DNA of 46,919 bases from Anaerolinea sp. (GCA_013824865.1 PNON01000014.1:1-46919); one strand, 5' to 3'. Shown: positions 8,116-17,368, counted from the stretch's first letter. Translations and numbers: made by a program. The notes: a model not told the origin generated them from the sequence alone.

Positions 8116-9939
8116 TTATTCCGAAACCCTGGACACAGCCGGCATGCTGAATTGATCCGTCTCTGCTTCATGCCGGAATTGCTGCGTATACAGGTTATAG
8201 TAATGCCCTCCAGTACGTAAAAGTTCCTGGTGGGTGCCCATCTCAGCGATCTGACCATTGTCGATCAGGATGATGCGGTCCGCGCGCTTGATGGTGGATA
8301 GCCGATGAGCGATAACAAAGCTGGTACGCCCCTTCATCAGCGCAGCCATCCCCTGTTGAATGAGCGCTTCCGTCAGGGTGTCCACCGAACTGGTGGCTTC
8401 ATCCATAATGAAGATCTCTGGCTTTGCCAGCACGGCTCTTGCCAGGCTGATAAGCTGTTTTTGCCCTACGGATAGCTGGTTGCCGCCCTCACCCACCTCA
8501 TGATCATAGCCCTTATCCATGCTACGAATAAATTCATCCGCGCCGGCAACCCGGGCAGCAGAAAGTATCTCGTCTTCAGTGGCATCCAGGCGGCCATAAC
8601 GGATATTTTCACGAATTGAACCGGAAAACAGGTGTGGGGTCTGAAGTACTATGCCCACCCGCGATTGAATATCGTGCAGTGTCAAAGTCGTGTAGTCCAC
8701 ACCACCAAATGAGATAGAGCCGCTTTTTGGCTCGTAGAAGCGGCAGAGCAGGTTGATAATGGTTGACTTGCCGCCGCCGGTCGGACCAACCAGTGCGATC
8801 ATTTCACCCGGTTTGACTTTGAGCGAGAAATTGGTCAGAACGGGCTTGTCCTGCTCATAGAAAAAGTCCACATGCTCGAATTCGATCTCGGTTAAGATGG
8901 AATCTGTCGATTTAGCATCGTTTTTATCATGAACGTCCGGGACGGTATCTATGAGGGAAAAGATGCGCTCCGCAGAAGCAATGGCATGCTGCATTTCTGC
9001 ATATACTCGCGCCATATCCTGCACCGGCCACATCATAAAAGTCACATATGAAGCAAAAGCCTGGATGCCGCCAATCGTGATCCATCCCAATTGATTTTGG
9101 ATCCCACCATACCAGATGATGGCTCCCAGGGCAATGCTGCTGATGACCTGTACCAGGGGCAAAAATAGCGCTGAAAGCCAGGCTGCGCGGTAAGAGGACC
9201 TGTACATTGCGCTGGTCAGAGCGCTGAATTCGCGCAGGTTTTCGTCCTCCCGACCGAGGGCTTTCACCACCCGCACACCGGTGATGGATTCGTTATATGC
9301 CGCTGTGATCTTCGAGTTTGTTTTTCGAACCTGGCGAAATTGGAGAATAATTCGCTTGCGGAATTGGATCGCAATATAGACCAGCAGCGGGATGATCAAC
9401 AGAACAACAAGTGCCAGCTTCCAATTGATGATGAGCATGAAAACTGCTGAGGTGATGATGTTGATGATTGCCCAGGTTGTATCCAGCAAACCCCAGGTCA
9501 TCATATCGGAAACACGCTCTGAATCAGAGGTCACCCTTGCCATGATCCAGCCCACCGGGGTGCGGCTGTAATAGGAGAGGGAGAGGTCCTGCAGGTGATT
9601 GAACATGATTTTTCGCAGATCGTAGCGAATGCGTTCACCCAGAGTAGCCACCAGGTAGATAAACAGGAAAACCCCAGCAGCCTGAAGCAATATAAGGGAG
9701 CCATAGCGGACGACATATTTATCCAGCACTGCCAGGTTTTTAGGCGTGATGGCTTCATCAATAATTTGCTTGTTCAGGAAGGTAAAATAGCCATCCAGGA
9801 TGGAAACAATGGCAATAGTCACCAGGAAGCTGATCACCCAGCGTATATGCGGTTTGACCAGCCCAATTATGCGGCTGAGTGTCTGCCTATCTAATTTGGA
9901 AGAGTATTCCTCCTCCTCTAGTTCATCATATTCTGGCAC
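8116..9939 (-). CDS. ABC exporter half-transporter, catalytic-site subunit of a heterodimer
   Basis: A 607-residue half-transporter: six membrane segments (about residues 25-320) then a nucleotide-binding domain with Walker A (GPTGGGKST), signature LSVGQ, Walker B ending MDEATSS with the catalytic Glu, and the AHR switch His. The pairing of this subunit's deviant signature (LSVGQ for LSGGQ) with the partner's Walker B Asp is the pattern of heterodimeric exporters such as TM287/288 and BmrCD, which have one degenerate ATP site (established for the family). GTG 9939 is chosen because AAAGGA lies about 8 bases upstream and it overlaps the partner's stop by 14 bases, implying translational coupling; longer upstream frames run into the partner gene. 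Likely exports drugs or lipids. Confidence 0.92.
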   Translation of the reverse strand: MPEYDELEEEEYSSKLDRQTLSRIIGLVKPHIRWVISFLVTIAIVSILDGYFTFLNKQIIDEAITPKNLAVLDKYVVRYGSLILLQAAGVFLFIYLVATLGERIRYDLRKIMFNHLQDLSLSYYSRTPVGWIMARVTSDSERVSDMMTWGLLDTTWAIINIITSAVFMLIINWKLALVVLLIIPLLVYIAIQFRKRIILQFRQVRKTNSKITAAYNESITGVRVVKALGREDENLREFSALTSAMYRSSYRAAWLSALFLPLVQVISSIALGAIIWYGGIQNQLGWITIGGIQAFASYVTFMMWPVQDMARVYAEMQHAIASAERIFSLIDTVPDVHDKNDAKSTDSILTEIEFEHVDFFYEQDKPVLTNFSLKVKPGEMIALVGPTGGGKSTIINLLCRFYEPKSGSISFGGVDYTTLTLHDIQSRVGIVLQTPHLFSGSIRENIRYGRLDATEDEILSAARVAGADEFIRSMDKGYDHEVGEGGNQLSVGQKQLISLARAVLAKPEIFIMDEATSSVDTLTEALIQQGMAALMKGRTSFVIAHRLSTIKRADRIILIDNGQIAEMGTHQELLRTGGHYYNLYTQQFRHEAETDQFSMPAVSRVSE

Positions 9940-11727
9940 GGGAAATTTCCTTTTCCAATTCCGTCTCGATGCTTGTCTGCAGTGTGAAGATCTGCTGGTA
10001 CATGCCTGGCTGTCCCACCAGGTGCTGATGGGTGCCTCGCTGAATAATGCCACCCTTGTCAAACACCAGGATCAGGTCCGCGTTCATGATGCTCTGGATG
10101 CGGTGGGCGATGATGAATGTTGTTCGGTTCTTCATCAAATTTTCCAAAGCCTGGCGGATGACCGCTTCCGTTTCGAGATCTACTGATGAGGTGGAATCAT
10201 CCAATATCAAGATGCGGGGGTTCTTAAGGAGTGTGCGTGCAATGGTTACCCGCTGCTTTTGACCACCGGAAAGCGTGACACCCTTCTCGCCGACAAGAGT
10301 ATCATACCCTTTCGGGAAGGAGAGGATGACATCGTGTACGGCAGCTGCTCTGGCAGCCTCGAATACTTCCGCATCACTAATCTCCTTTTCCAGCCCATAG
10401 ACAATATTTTCACGAATAGTGCGGGAGAAAAGGAATGGCTCTTGCTCAACAATACCGATTTGTGACGTAGAAATCGGCGGGAATAGTCTTTTAGTTTGCG
10501 TCCATCCAGATAGATATTTCCAGAAGTGACCTCATGAAACCGCGGTAATAAGTTAACTAGAGATGTTTTTCCAGAACCGGTGGAACCGAGTAAGGCTACG
10601 GCTTGACCCGCTTTGCACTCGAAACTAACGTTCAAAAGGATCGGGCTATCGCTTTCGTATTCAAAAGAAACATTATCAAATCGGACATCGCCCTTGATCG
10701 AAACTCCGGCAGTCACCAGACCAGTATCCAGAGCCTCGCGATCTTCATTAATGATCTTTGCCATGCGGCTATAGGAGACCAAACCGGTGGACATTTGGAC
10801 AATCATCCTTCCCAGGGTACGCAAAGGAAAAATGAGCCAGACGATTATTCCACCGTATGCCAGGAAGGATCCAAGTGTCAGGCTGCCATCCATGACCATT
10901 CTTGCGCCTAGATAAATGCCAGTAAGAATCTGAAATCCGCAGAAGATATCGCTGATTGGCCAAAACATCGCGTGGAGCTTCATCAAGCCTTTGCCTTTGA
11001 TGAATTTGAGCGCATTCTCTTTTTCGAATTTCTTAATCTCAAATTCCTGACGGGCATAAGCTTTCACCACCCGAACACCTGTCAAATTCTCCTGGATGGT
11101 GGTGGACAGTATGGCTTCCTGTTCCTGATATTCTTCGTAGGCTTTGTTGATGCGTTTAAAGAAGTAGAAGGCGCTGGCAATAACAAATGGCACCACGATG
11201 ATCGAGATAAATGCCAGCCTGGCATTGAGGCTGTAGAGAGCTGCGAAGTTGATCACAAATAAGAGCACTACCCGGCCAACATTGACAGCCTGGTCAGAGA
11301 AAAAGCGGCGAACAGCATCCACATCCGAGGTGCAACGCTCAATGAGTTCGCCTGTGGGTGTCTCGGAATGATACTTGAATGGCAGGTGCTGTAAGTGATC
11401 ATAGAGGTAATTTCGCAGGCGGCGAGTGATGCCTTCGGCAGTTCGGGCAGCAAGGACACCACTGAAGAAGGTCATTGATCCTTCGAAAACTGCCAGCAGA
11501 ACGAAGCCAATGGCGGCGAGGGGAATTAGAGTGAAGCGTCCAGGTATTAGAACATCATCCACAAAATACTTTAGCAGCAAATAGGTGAGTGTTTTGGATG
11601 CCGCGCTGATACCCAGAGCCAGGTTTGCGCCAGCGTATTGAAGGCGGTAGCCGCGCATTAATCGCCAAAGCCCGAGCAAACGGTTGCTGGTGATGGTTGA
11701 TTTGATGTCAAAATCGGTGGTAGTCAT
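9926..11727 (-). pseudogene. ABC exporter half-transporter, first gene of the heterodimer pair, frameshifted
   Basis: Reads as a normal half-transporter from ATG 11727 through six membrane segments and Walker A (GSTGSGKTS) to about base 10468, then falls out of frame. The remaining NBD continues in another frame (IGIVEQEPFLF, LSGGQ, LILDDSTSSVD, AHR) to a TGA at 9926. Total length is one base short of 601 codons, and adding one base near 10462-10467 restores RFLRHQIGIVEQEP. So this is a single-base deletion or a sequencing error. The Walker B catalytic residue is Asp (LDDS), as in the degenerate-site subunit of heterodimeric exporters. It has its own consensus promoter and lies divergent from tetR. 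Confidence 0.85.
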
Positions 11728-11777
11728 GATGAATATCCCTGGGCTAATTTAAGCATTGTTATTAGGAGCAAAGGTTC

Positions 11778-11806
11778 ATTCTAATCCAACCATTACCGGG
11801 CGTCAA
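11778..11806 (-). promoter_or_regulatory. Sigma-70 promoter of the ABC exporter operon
   Basis: On the minus strand a TTGACG -35 box (11806-11801) and a TAGAAT -10 box (11783-11778) are separated by exactly 17 bases, about 50 bases before the ATG. The tetR operator starts 39 bp further upstream, so TetR could influence this promoter only at a distance or by bending. Confidence 0.65.
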
Positions 11807-11844
11807 ATTTATCGGATTGAATGGCAATTATGATCATAACCTGA

Positions 11845-11876
11845 TATAATAATACCGACTGGTCGGTATTATTATA
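11845..11876. promoter_or_regulatory. TetR-type palindromic operator overlapping the tetR -10 box
   Basis: A perfect inverted repeat with 15-base arms and a two-base centre; its core ACCGACTGGTCGGT has the form typical of TetR-family operators. Its left edge contains TATAAT (11845-11850), a consensus -10 for tetR, and its right edge reaches the AAGGA ribosome site. Binding would block transcription of tetR and the two downstream genes, so autorepression is the natural reading. Confidence 0.8.
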
Positions 11877-11886
11877 AGGATTATAT

Positions 11887-12483
11887 ATGCAAAAAAGAGC
11901 GATCGAAACAAGACAGGAAATCCTCACTGCAGCCATCAACTGCTTTAGCAAAGAAGGATTCGAAGCCACAGGTGTGGCGGAAATTTGTTCAGAAGCCGGA
12001 TTGAGTAAAGGCGCCTTCTACCATCACTTCCCCAGCAAGCATGCTGTATTTATGGCGCTGTTGGAAAATTGGCTGGAAGGATTGGATCAACAATTGAAAA
12101 TCATTTCTTCCGGTTCGAAAGATGTGCCCAGTGGCCTGGTGGCAATGACCGCTGTGTTTCCAGGTGTTTTTTCGGATGCAGGCGACCAGGTGCGAATGTA
12201 TCTGGAATTTTGGACGCAAGCCACCCGGGATGAGGTCATCTTTCAGACATTAATCGAGCCTTATAAGCGGTACACGAATTATTTTGCCAACTTGATCAAG
12301 GAGGGTGTGGATGAAGGCTCTCTGGAAAATGTCCAACCAGAAATAGTATCGCGGGTGATAATATCCCTGGCACTCGGTGTGCTTTTACAAGGATTGTTGG
12401 ACAAAAATGGGACAGACTGGAAAGCAGTGGCAGAGATGGGCATGAAGATGATCACAGCGAATATACAAAAGGAGCTGAGATGA
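11887..12483 (+). CDS. TetR/AcrR family transcriptional regulator
   Basis: A 198-residue protein with an N-terminal TetR helix-turn-helix (residues about 8-55, including GVAEICSEAGLSKGAFYHHFPSK) and an all-helical ligand-binding C-terminal part. TetR proteins repress promoters until a small ligand releases them. The palindrome immediately upstream overlaps its own promoter, and the ABC exporter genes lie divergent. Its stop overlaps the ATG of the following epimerase (ATGA), so regulator and enzymes are one transcript. The ligand is unknown; an exported or enzymatically modified compound is a reasonable guess. Confidence 0.93.
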   Translation: MQKRAIETRQEILTAAINCFSKEGFEATGVAEICSEAGLSKGAFYHHFPSKHAVFMALLENWLEGLDQQLKIISSGSKDVPSGLVAMTAVFPGVFSDAGDQVRMYLEFWTQATRDEVIFQTLIEPYKRYTNYFANLIKEGVDEGSLENVQPEIVSRVIISLALGVLLQGLLDKNGTDWKAVAEMGMKMITANIQKELR

Positions 12484-13490
12484 TACTGGTCACTGGAGCA
12501 ACAGGGCATATCGGGAATGTATTAATTCGGGAGCTGCTGCAAAATGGTGAAAAGGTGCGTGCCATGGTGTTGCCTAAGGATGATTTGACGCCCATCAAAT
12601 ACTTGGATGTTGAAATCGTTATTGGGGATGTGCTGGAGCAAGATTCTTTGGTCAGAGCCATGCGCGGGGTGGATACAGTCTATCATCTGGCTGGTTTGAT
12701 CTCTATTATGCCTGGTGATGCTGACTTATTGCAGCAAATTAACGTAGATGGAACCAGGAATATGCTTTCAGCCGCGCGTGAAAATCAGGTGAAGCGGTTT
12801 GTTTATACGAGTTCGATTCATGCCCTGACGCGTCAACCCCATGGAAGTATCATGTCAGAGAGCGCAAATTTTGATCCTGGACAGGCAGTGGGTGACTATG
12901 ATCGCTCAAAAGCGCAGGCTTCACTGGAGGTAATTCAAGCTGCTCAGCAAGGCATGGATACGGTTATTGTTTGTCCAACCGGGGTCATTGGCCCATTCGA
13001 TTACAAATTATCCGAGCTTGGTACGCTTCTATTTAAAGCGCTTACTCAAAAAACTACGTATAGTATTGCAGGCGCTTATGACTTTGTTGATGTACGGGAT
13101 GTCGCGCGGGGAGAAATCCTGGCAGGCAAATATGGCCGCAGGGGCGAGGCTTATATCCTATCAGGTGAATGGATCAGGATAAGAGATATACTAGCCTTCG
13201 TAAAAGAAATTTCTGGAGAAAAAGGTTCCCTGATTCAGATTCCCACCTGGCTGGCGAAAGCAGCGTCAAGGATTACCCCAGCTTATTACCGGCTCACCAA
13301 GTCAAAACCGCAATTCACTTCTTATTCGATTGAGACGGTGCAGAGCAATGCTGTTGTTAGCCACCAGAAGGCTACGCAGGAATTGGGTTATCACCCCAGG
13401 AGGATAAAAGAATCGCTTACTGATACCGTGCAATGGCTTTTAGAGAATCGGAAACTCAAACAAGAACTTATAAGTAGGAACATTAAGTGA
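12480..13490 (+). CDS. NAD(P)-dependent epimerase/dehydratase, extended SDR family
   Basis: A 336-residue extended short-chain dehydrogenase. Rossmann glycine motif TGATGHIG lies at residues 5-12, the catalytic Tyr140 and Lys144 in YDRSK, with the family's VYTSS strand before them. The family includes dihydroflavonol-reductase-like and sugar-nucleotide-modifying enzymes; the sequence most resembles the dihydroflavonol-4-reductase-like branch, but the substrate cannot be told. ATG 12480 overlaps the tetR stop by four bases and its own stop overlaps the GTG start of the next SDR, indicating a tightly coupled three-gene operon under TetR. Confidence 0.88.
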   Translation: MILVTGATGHIGNVLIRELLQNGEKVRAMVLPKDDLTPIKYLDVEIVIGDVLEQDSLVRAMRGVDTVYHLAGLISIMPGDADLLQQINVDGTRNMLSAARENQVKRFVYTSSIHALTRQPHGSIMSESANFDPGQAVGDYDRSKAQASLEVIQAAQQGMDTVIVCPTGVIGPFDYKLSELGTLLFKALTQKTTYSIAGAYDFVDVRDVARGEILAGKYGRRGEAYILSGEWIRIRDILAFVKEISGEKGSLIQIPTWLAKAASRITPAYYRLTKSKPQFTSYSIETVQSNAVVSHQKATQELGYHPRRIKESLTDTVQWLLENRKLKQELISRNIK

Positions 13491-14296
13491 CAGGGTTAAA
13501 TACGAGCAAAACAATATTGATCACAGGGGCTTCATCCGGTATCGGGCAGGCATTGGCTGAAAGGCTTGCCGCTGACGGCCATGAAGTGCTCCTAGTGGCC
13601 AGATCCTCTGAGAAGCTTAGGGTCATCGTTTGCGGAATCAAAGAGAGGGGAGGCCATTCCCACTATATGGCAGCAGACCTGGCTGATAAAAACGGTCTTG
13701 ATGCTCTTGTGGGTGCGATCAAACAGAAATATCAGAAAATTGACCTGCTGATCAATAATGCTGGTATCGGCTGGTATGGGCATTTTGCGCAGATGCCATG
13801 GGATACTGCACAATCGCTCGTCTTAACCAATATGCTCGCTCTGGTAAAACTAACCCACGCCTTTCTACCTGATATGATAACCAGGAATGAAGGTCAGATT
13901 ATTAATATTAGTTCCATCGCAGGAGATTTACCAGTGCAAGGAGTGATATTGTACGCTTCTTCAAAGGCATTTGTGAACAACTTCACGAAAGCTTTGGCGC
14001 GGGAAATGACTGGCACTAAAATAAAGATCACACTTGTGAAACCCGGACCTGTGTTAACAAATTTTTACAATCATGCGAACGAATCGAACGGATACCACAT
14101 TCCCGGCGAAAGTTTGGGGATAACTGTTGAACAGGCCAGTAGAACGATTATTAAGTGCATTGGTAGTTCAAGGAGGGTCGTGTATGTGCCTGGCTATTTT
14201 GCATTTATGCCCTGGGTGGATCGTTTACTAGGACCGGTCATTGATAGGCTAGGTCCGATGATCATACCTGCAGATAAAAAAGGAGGAGTGTACTAG
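13487..14296 (+). CDS. Short-chain dehydrogenase/reductase (classical SDR)
   Basis: A 269-residue classical SDR with cofactor motif TGASSGIG (residues 13-20), NNAG at 90-93 and the catalytic set Ser142/143, Tyr156, Lys160 (YASSK). Such enzymes interconvert alcohols and ketones using NAD(P). The C-terminus has an extra hydrophobic stretch (YVPGYFAFMPWVDRLL) as in SDRs acting on lipid-like substrates, suggesting membrane association. The GTG start overlaps the previous stop (GTGA). It is the last gene of the tetR operon and converges on the DUF2007 gene. Confidence 0.9.
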   Translation: MTGLNTSKTILITGASSGIGQALAERLAADGHEVLLVARSSEKLRVIVCGIKERGGHSHYMAADLADKNGLDALVGAIKQKYQKIDLLINNAGIGWYGHFAQMPWDTAQSLVLTNMLALVKLTHAFLPDMITRNEGQIINISSIAGDLPVQGVILYASSKAFVNNFTKALAREMTGTKIKITLVKPGPVLTNFYNHANESNGYHIPGESLGITVEQASRTIIKCIGSSRRVVYVPGYFAFMPWVDRLLGPVIDRLGPMIIPADKKGGVY

Positions 14297-14327
14297 GTAT
14301 TAGTGGGTGGGATAATCCACCGGTACA

Positions 14328-14570
14328 TTATTCCTGTATGGGTTCCTCAGAATCATCACCAGAAAGGATATCACGGGCAATCTGCTCGAATTCCTCTGGC
14401 ACCCATATCTTAACCAACCCAAGCGAGCCCACTGTCAACCCGTAGACAATTCCTGCGCTTTCTTGAAACACCTGTACTGGAATTTCATTGGCTTCCAATT
14501 TAACCCGGATAATCTCACCTTCCAGGTGCCCATGTGCCTGTTCGATACAAATCCAGTGATCGTAGGTCAT
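14328..14570 (-). CDS. DUF2007-type small protein (putative signal-transducing domain)
   Basis: About 80 residues beginning MTYDHW, with the DUF2007 pattern: a helix (GEIIRVKLEANEIPVQVFQ), a central Gly-rich strand, and a C-terminal KIWVPEEFEQIARDIL segment. The function of this family is not established; members are small ferredoxin-fold domains linked to regulatory roles. Start choice is unusual: a TTGTTT/TATAAT promoter ends at the ATG at 14576, so a transcript would begin near the second ATG (14570), suggesting a leaderless message. The upstream TTG at 14615 lies inside a terminator hairpin and is rejected. Confidence 0.7.
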   Translation of the reverse strand: MTYDHWICIEQAHGHLEGEIIRVKLEANEIPVQVFQESAGIVYGLTVGSLGLVKIWVPEEFEQIARDILSGDDSEEPIQE

Positions 14571-14576
14571 AATCAT

Positions 14577-14604
14577 ATTATAAGGGTAATTTGTGATTAA
14601 ACAA
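14577..14604 (-). promoter_or_regulatory. Promoter of the DUF2007 gene, possibly leaderless
   Basis: Minus-strand TTGTTT (14604-14599) and a perfect TATAAT (14582-14577) are 16 bases apart. The predicted start of transcription falls about 7 bases downstream, at or next to the ATG at 14570, leaving no room for a ribosome binding site. Confidence 0.5.
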
Positions 14605-14635
14605 AAAGAGCGCAACCTTCAAGCTGCGCTCTTTT
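14604..14635. terminator. Bidirectional hairpin terminator after the acetyl-CoA synthetase gene
   Basis: AAAAGAGCGCA and TGCGCTCTTTT form a perfect 11-bp stem with a 10-base loop. On the minus strand it ends in a T-run and closes the acetyl-CoA synthetase gene, insulating it from the DUF2007 promoter directly downstream. Confidence 0.85.
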
Positions 14636-14649
14636 GATTTACGGTGATT

Positions 14650-16761
14650 TTACTTTGATTTCAAAATTATTCGTGCATCGACAACCTTGACACCCTTACC
14701 ATCTTCGTAAACGAGAACCGGGTTGGCGTCTGTTTCTGCGATTTCATCCTGCAATTCATAAATCATTGCGGCATATTTACATAGAACATCAGCGAGCGCT
14801 TTTTTATCGCGTGGGGCTTCCCCACGCGCGCCATTTAATATGGGTGCACCACGGATCTCATCCAGCATCTGGGCTGCCTGGCTTTCAGAAATCGGGGCCA
14901 CCCGGAAGGTGACATCTTTAAGGACTTCCACAAAGATACCACCAAGGCCGAACATGACTGTCGGGCCAAAGGTTGCATCGTTCACTGAACCAATGATTGT
15001 CTCAGTACCCCAGGGAGCCATTTCCTGAACTGCGATACCGTGGATTTCAGCTTCCGCTTTATAATTTTTGGTATTGACCATGATCGTTTTGAAAGCGTCG
15101 CGAACCCCAGCCTCATCCTTTATGTTAACTTTCACACCGCCAGCATCCGATTTGTGAAGGATCTGGGGAGAGACAATCTTCATCACAACCGGGAAATTGA
15201 CCTTCTTGGCAAGAGCCACGGCTTCATCTTCAGAGGTTGAAAGTTGTGTGGCAGCGATGGGCAGGTCGTAGGCTGCGAAAACTTGCTTAGATTCGATTTC
15301 TGTTAAAGCGCCGCGTCCATCTTTGCGGGCCTTGGCTATAATTTTCCGGGCGACCACACCACCATTGGAAGAGGATTTGTAAGCTTTATGATTAACAATT
15401 TCGCGCAGGTTATGAAATTCACGTAAAGCAGCCATGGCGTTAACTGCCAGATCTGGCGCGTTATATGTCGGAATGCCATTTTCTACCAACCAGCGCATGG
15501 CCTTATCCGAACGTTCACCACCCACAAAGGAGATAGTGACAGGTTTCTCTTTAACTCCAGATTCACTGATTGCCTTATGAATGGATTTCGCTATTTCTTC
15601 CGGATTTGTCTGAGCAGTCTCACAATACAGGACCACCAGGCCATCCACCCATGAGTGTGCATACGAGAACTTGACGGTCTTATAATACCAATCGTTGCCT
15701 GCCATGCCGGTCATATCCACCGGATTTTTCGCAGAACCATAATCGGGCATGTGCTTCTTTAATTCAGCCTGGACATCTTCAGGCGCAAATTTCAGCGGAA
15801 CCCCATATTTTTCTGCGGCATCGGTAGCAAGAACGCCCACTCCACCGCCATTGGTGAGAACGAGCATATTCTCGCCTTTCATGGTGGGCTGAAGTGAGAG
15901 TGCGAGGGTGCGATCGAAGAGATTATTAAGGTCGGTCGCGCGAAGCGTACCTGCCTGCTGGAAGGCTGCATCATATACCTTACTGGATCCAGCCAGCGAG
16001 CCGGTATGTGAAGCCGCAGCGGCTGCGCCGTGCGTAGATACACCTGCTTTGAGGGCGATGACTGGCTTGTTTGTTTTCTTGCAGGCTTCTATGAACCGAC
16101 GGCCATCTTTAAAACCTTCAATGTAGAGAGAGATGCAGGATGTAAAAGGATCACCATCAAGCCAGGTAATCAAGTCTGCAAAGTCTACATCGGACATGTT
16201 ACCGATGGAGATCAGTTTTTCAAAACCCACCCCACGTGTATAAGAGATGGCATCAATGGCGATAAGCAGCGCGCCGCTTTGAGTAATTAGGGAGGCCTTC
16301 CCGGGAAGGGGGAGATACGGCGCGAATGAGGCATTAAGTTTAGTGGAGTTGGTGAGGGTTCCAACGATATTGGGGCCGAGAATGCGCATTCCGTAGCTGC
16401 GAGCTTGTTTAACGATCTGGTCTTCAAGTGCTATATCACCCACCTCACTGAAACCAGAAGTGATGATGATCAAACCTTTTACGCCTTTTTTCCCGCAGTC
16501 ATCAATCACACCAGGGACATATTTGGCAGGAACTACAATTACCGCAGCTTCAACCGGCCCGGGAATTTCACTAACCGATTTGAAGTTCTGCAACCCCAAG
16601 ATAACATCATCTTTGGGATTTACCGGGTAGATGCTACCGGAAAATTTACTTTCCAGCAGGTTCTTTATGACAGAGTAACCTATCTTCCCTGGAGTTGCAG
16701 AGGCTCCAACGATGGCAATGGATTTGGGATTGAGTAATGCATTAATTGAATCTTCCTTCAC
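14650..16761 (-). CDS. Acetate/acyl--CoA ligase (ADP-forming), fused alpha and beta subunits
   Basis: A 703-residue protein with a CoA-binding Rossmann domain (SIAIVGASATPGKIGYS, residues 14-30), succinyl-CoA-ligase-like domains with the phosphorylated His252 in SHTGS, and a C-terminal ATP-grasp domain (from about 480). ADP-forming acyl-CoA synthetases convert acyl-CoA, ADP and phosphate to acid, CoA and ATP, giving substrate-level ATP in fermentative archaea and some bacteria. There is no GNAT domain, so it is not a Pat-type acetyltransferase. The GTG start at 16761 is supported by AGGAGG five bases upstream. It stands alone with a strong terminator. Substrate (acetate or branched/aryl acids) cannot be told. 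Confidence 0.9.
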   Translation of the reverse strand: MKEDSINALLNPKSIAIVGASATPGKIGYSVIKNLLESKFSGSIYPVNPKDDVILGLQNFKSVSEIPGPVEAAVIVVPAKYVPGVIDDCGKKGVKGLIIITSGFSEVGDIALEDQIVKQARSYGMRILGPNIVGTLTNSTKLNASFAPYLPLPGKASLITQSGALLIAIDAISYTRGVGFEKLISIGNMSDVDFADLITWLDGDPFTSCISLYIEGFKDGRRFIEACKKTNKPVIALKAGVSTHGAAAAASHTGSLAGSSKVYDAAFQQAGTLRATDLNNLFDRTLALSLQPTMKGENMLVLTNGGGVGVLATDAAEKYGVPLKFAPEDVQAELKKHMPDYGSAKNPVDMTGMAGNDWYYKTVKFSYAHSWVDGLVVLYCETAQTNPEEIAKSIHKAISESGVKEKPVTISFVGGERSDKAMRWLVENGIPTYNAPDLAVNAMAALREFHNLREIVNHKAYKSSSNGGVVARKIIAKARKDGRGALTEIESKQVFAAYDLPIAATQLSTSEDEAVALAKKVNFPVVMKIVSPQILHKSDAGGVKVNIKDEAGVRDAFKTIMVNTKNYKAEAEIHGIAVQEMAPWGTETIIGSVNDATFGPTVMFGLGGIFVEVLKDVTFRVAPISESQAAQMLDEIRGAPILNGARGEAPRDKKALADVLCKYAAMIYELQDEIAETDANPVLVYEDGKGVKVVDARIILKSK

Positions 16762-16954
16762 AAGTTCCTCCTGAATAGAATTGTAAACATGATAGCTAGA
16801 AGAACATAAGACAAGTTATTATTACTTCTCTATTTTATTATTAGTTTCACTATTTTCCAATGAAAGGAATGAATATAAATGATGTTACATTCTTCACATT
16901 AATATGTGACATATGGATTATTTATCATGGAGATGAGATCGGGACAAAAAGCGT

Positions 16955-17368
16955 TTAGCTTTGGTCAGGTAGAATTTCAAACGAGGTTGTTATTTCTGTC
17001 ACACCGCGAATTGTTGCAGCAACAGAACAGTATTTTGTTTCAGAGAGTTCAATCGCCTGTTCTGCGGCTTTTGGAGTCAACCCATTTCCACGAAGTTTAT
17101 AGAGCAAATGTATCTTCCTAAAAGCCCAGGGTGGCTCCTTATCCTGCTCCGCGCTAACTAAGATTTCTAAGAACGTCAGATCGATCTTTTTCTTTTCGAG
17201 AATTTCCACGACATCCACCGCAGTGCAGGAGCCAAGAGCTACAAGCAACATTTCACTGGGCTTTACCCCGACGCCTTCAGCAGGGGTGGAGAGCACAACT
17301 GAATGGTTAGTGGAATCAATGCCTAGGAACTGCTTGCCGCTGATCCGTTTTACAGTTGCGTATGCCAT
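16955..17368 (-). CDS. OsmC/Ohr family thiol peroxidase-like protein
   Basis: A 137-residue protein with the two conserved OsmC cysteines: Cys48 in LGSCTAVD and Cys114 in KYCSVA. OsmC/Ohr proteins reduce organic hydroperoxides, and some members handle persulfides, via these two thiols in the cytoplasm. It is translationally coupled to the upstream CstR-like regulator: that gene's TAA and this ATG share a base, with AGGAGG just before. Being cotranscribed with a putative persulfide sensor makes a role in sulfane-sulfur or peroxide stress likely (inference). Sequence is closer to the YhfA/OsmC group than to Ohr. Confidence 0.88.
   Translation of the reverse strand: MAYATVKRISGKQFLGIDSTNHSVVLSTPAEGVGVKPSEMLLVALGSCTAVDVVEILEKKKIDLTFLEILVSAEQDKEPPWAFRKIHLLYKLRGNGLTPKAAEQAIELSETKYCSVAATIRGVTEITTSFEILPDQS

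Noticed and set aside
10455..10477. Programmed ribosomal frameshift in the ABC exporter gene
   Set aside because: A -1 shift would restore the frame, but there is no slippery heptamer (the site reads CGT CAC AAA) and ABC exporters are not known to use one; mutation or sequence error is simpler.
11845..11876. Terminator reading of the large palindrome before tetR
   Set aside because: Arms are AT-rich at the base, the loop is only two bases and there is no T-run; operator geometry fits better.
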